From contig DASPKM010000011.1 in assembly GCA_035628135.1 (NCBI GenBank), forward strand, positions 1-64,000: DNA of 64,000 nt, given 5' to 3'. Numbering within the stretch: the stretch's first letter is position 1; each line of letters starts with the position of its first letter. Below are positions 63,859-64,000 of the stretch, one piece after another. A program made the position numbers and the translations under genes. The notes below the pieces were generated by a model. The model was not told the DNA's origin, ran no database searches, and saw only the letters and a program-made list of their open reading frames with translations. The stretch is from DASPKM01 sp035628135 (GTDB lineage: Bacteria > Bacteroidota > Bacteroidia > Chitinophagales > Chitinophagaceae).

Positions 63859-63999
63859 CTACCGTTTCAGCTTTCCCACGTCCCTGCCCGTGTCCCTTTC
63901 CCTAGTTTCCCACCCGCGGATTTTGGTGAACGGTATTTTCAGCAGCCTGCCAACCGTTAATTCCCTTTCATCGGGATAAGAAGGAACGCCGGTAACAAT
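63859..63999 (-). CDS. C-terminal end of an unidentified gene
   Basis: The last 46 residues of a minus-strand frame that is open to the right edge. It reads VPSYPDERELTVGRLLKIPF, then TKIRGWETRERDTGRDVGKLKR and a stop. The composition is protein-like (charged, with a plausible strand-turn), and a terminator-like palindrome follows the stop. I cannot name the family from so little sequence. Confidence 0.45.
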   Translation of the reverse strand: MVTGVPSYPDERELTVGRLLKIPFTKIRGWETRERDTGRDVGKLKR

Positions 64000-64000
64000 T

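Overview
The window is a piece of a bacterial chromosome from the phylum Bacteroidota, most likely from the Chitinophagaceae or close relatives. The evidence is: two clear Bacteroidota-type promoters (TTTG, a spacer of about 20 bases, then TAnnTTTG) before the S-box riboswitch and the tRNA-Pro; few Shine-Dalgarno sequences; many lipoproteins and PorT-type beta-barrels; a BACON domain; type IX secretion-like C-terminal domains; and characteristic Bacteroidota FtsX-like permeases. G+C is moderate. I see no rRNA, CRISPR array, insertion sequence, prophage or integrase. It reads as core plus lineage-specific chromosome.

Layout. 1-3.8 kb: tail of an alpha-2-macroglobulin, a FAD oxidoreductase, a small membrane protein and two MtfA-type zinc peptidases. 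4-11.5 kb: aspS, a membrane protein, a lipoprotein esterase directly abutting rarA, an elaA-type acetyltransferase, a beta-barrel protein followed by a near-bare sorting-domain protein, a rod-shaped candidate RNA with a terminator, and a Yip1-like membrane protein. 11.6-17.5 kb (minus strand): a large membrane-anchored patatin-like lipase and uvrA. 17.6-20.3 kb: a methionine operon (promoter, SAM-I riboswitch with its own terminator, transsulfuration enzyme, homoserine dehydrogenase). 20.3-30.5 kb: FtsX-like permease, MscS channel, a TPM-domain protein that lacks an ordinary start codon, tRNA-Pro, a beta-barrel, a beta-propeller lipoprotein, a membrane hydrolase, a luciferase-like oxidoreductase and an AlkB-type dioxygenase. 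30.5-40.1 kb: bifunctional aldolase/dehydrogenase, histidine kinase, a seven-haem cytochrome lipoprotein followed by membrane and glycosyltransferase genes, a TPR membrane protein and a small acetyltransferase.

40.4-49.7 kb: a Cys-rich lipoprotein, a gene-poor stretch with a minus-strand terminator lacking an obvious gene, an ornithine cyclodeaminase-like enzyme, ChrA, then a probable metal/redox locus. In that locus a di-haem oxidoreductase, a Rieske protein and a porin form one minus-strand operon, divergent from a DtxR-family regulator followed by a TonB-dependent receptor. A DtxR-like box lies in the promoter of the operon. 49.7-58.3 kb: a trehalose-6-phosphate synthase fused to a membrane sensor/HAMP module, a reductase and two AraC-type regulators. 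One regulator fuses DUF4242, a dead cyclase and an AraC domain. A second DUF4242 gene nearby is preceded by two 33-bp-spaced direct repeats. 58.4-64 kb: membrane-anchored metallophosphatase, a cysteine synthase-like enzyme, a frameshifted secreted protein and the tail of an unidentified gene.

The most interesting items are the sensor-OtsA fusion, the DUF4242/pseudo-cyclase/AraC regulator with its candidate target, the DtxR-controlled di-haem/Rieske/porin operon, the rod-shaped RNA candidate near 10.7 kb and the orphan minus-strand terminator near 41.1 kb.
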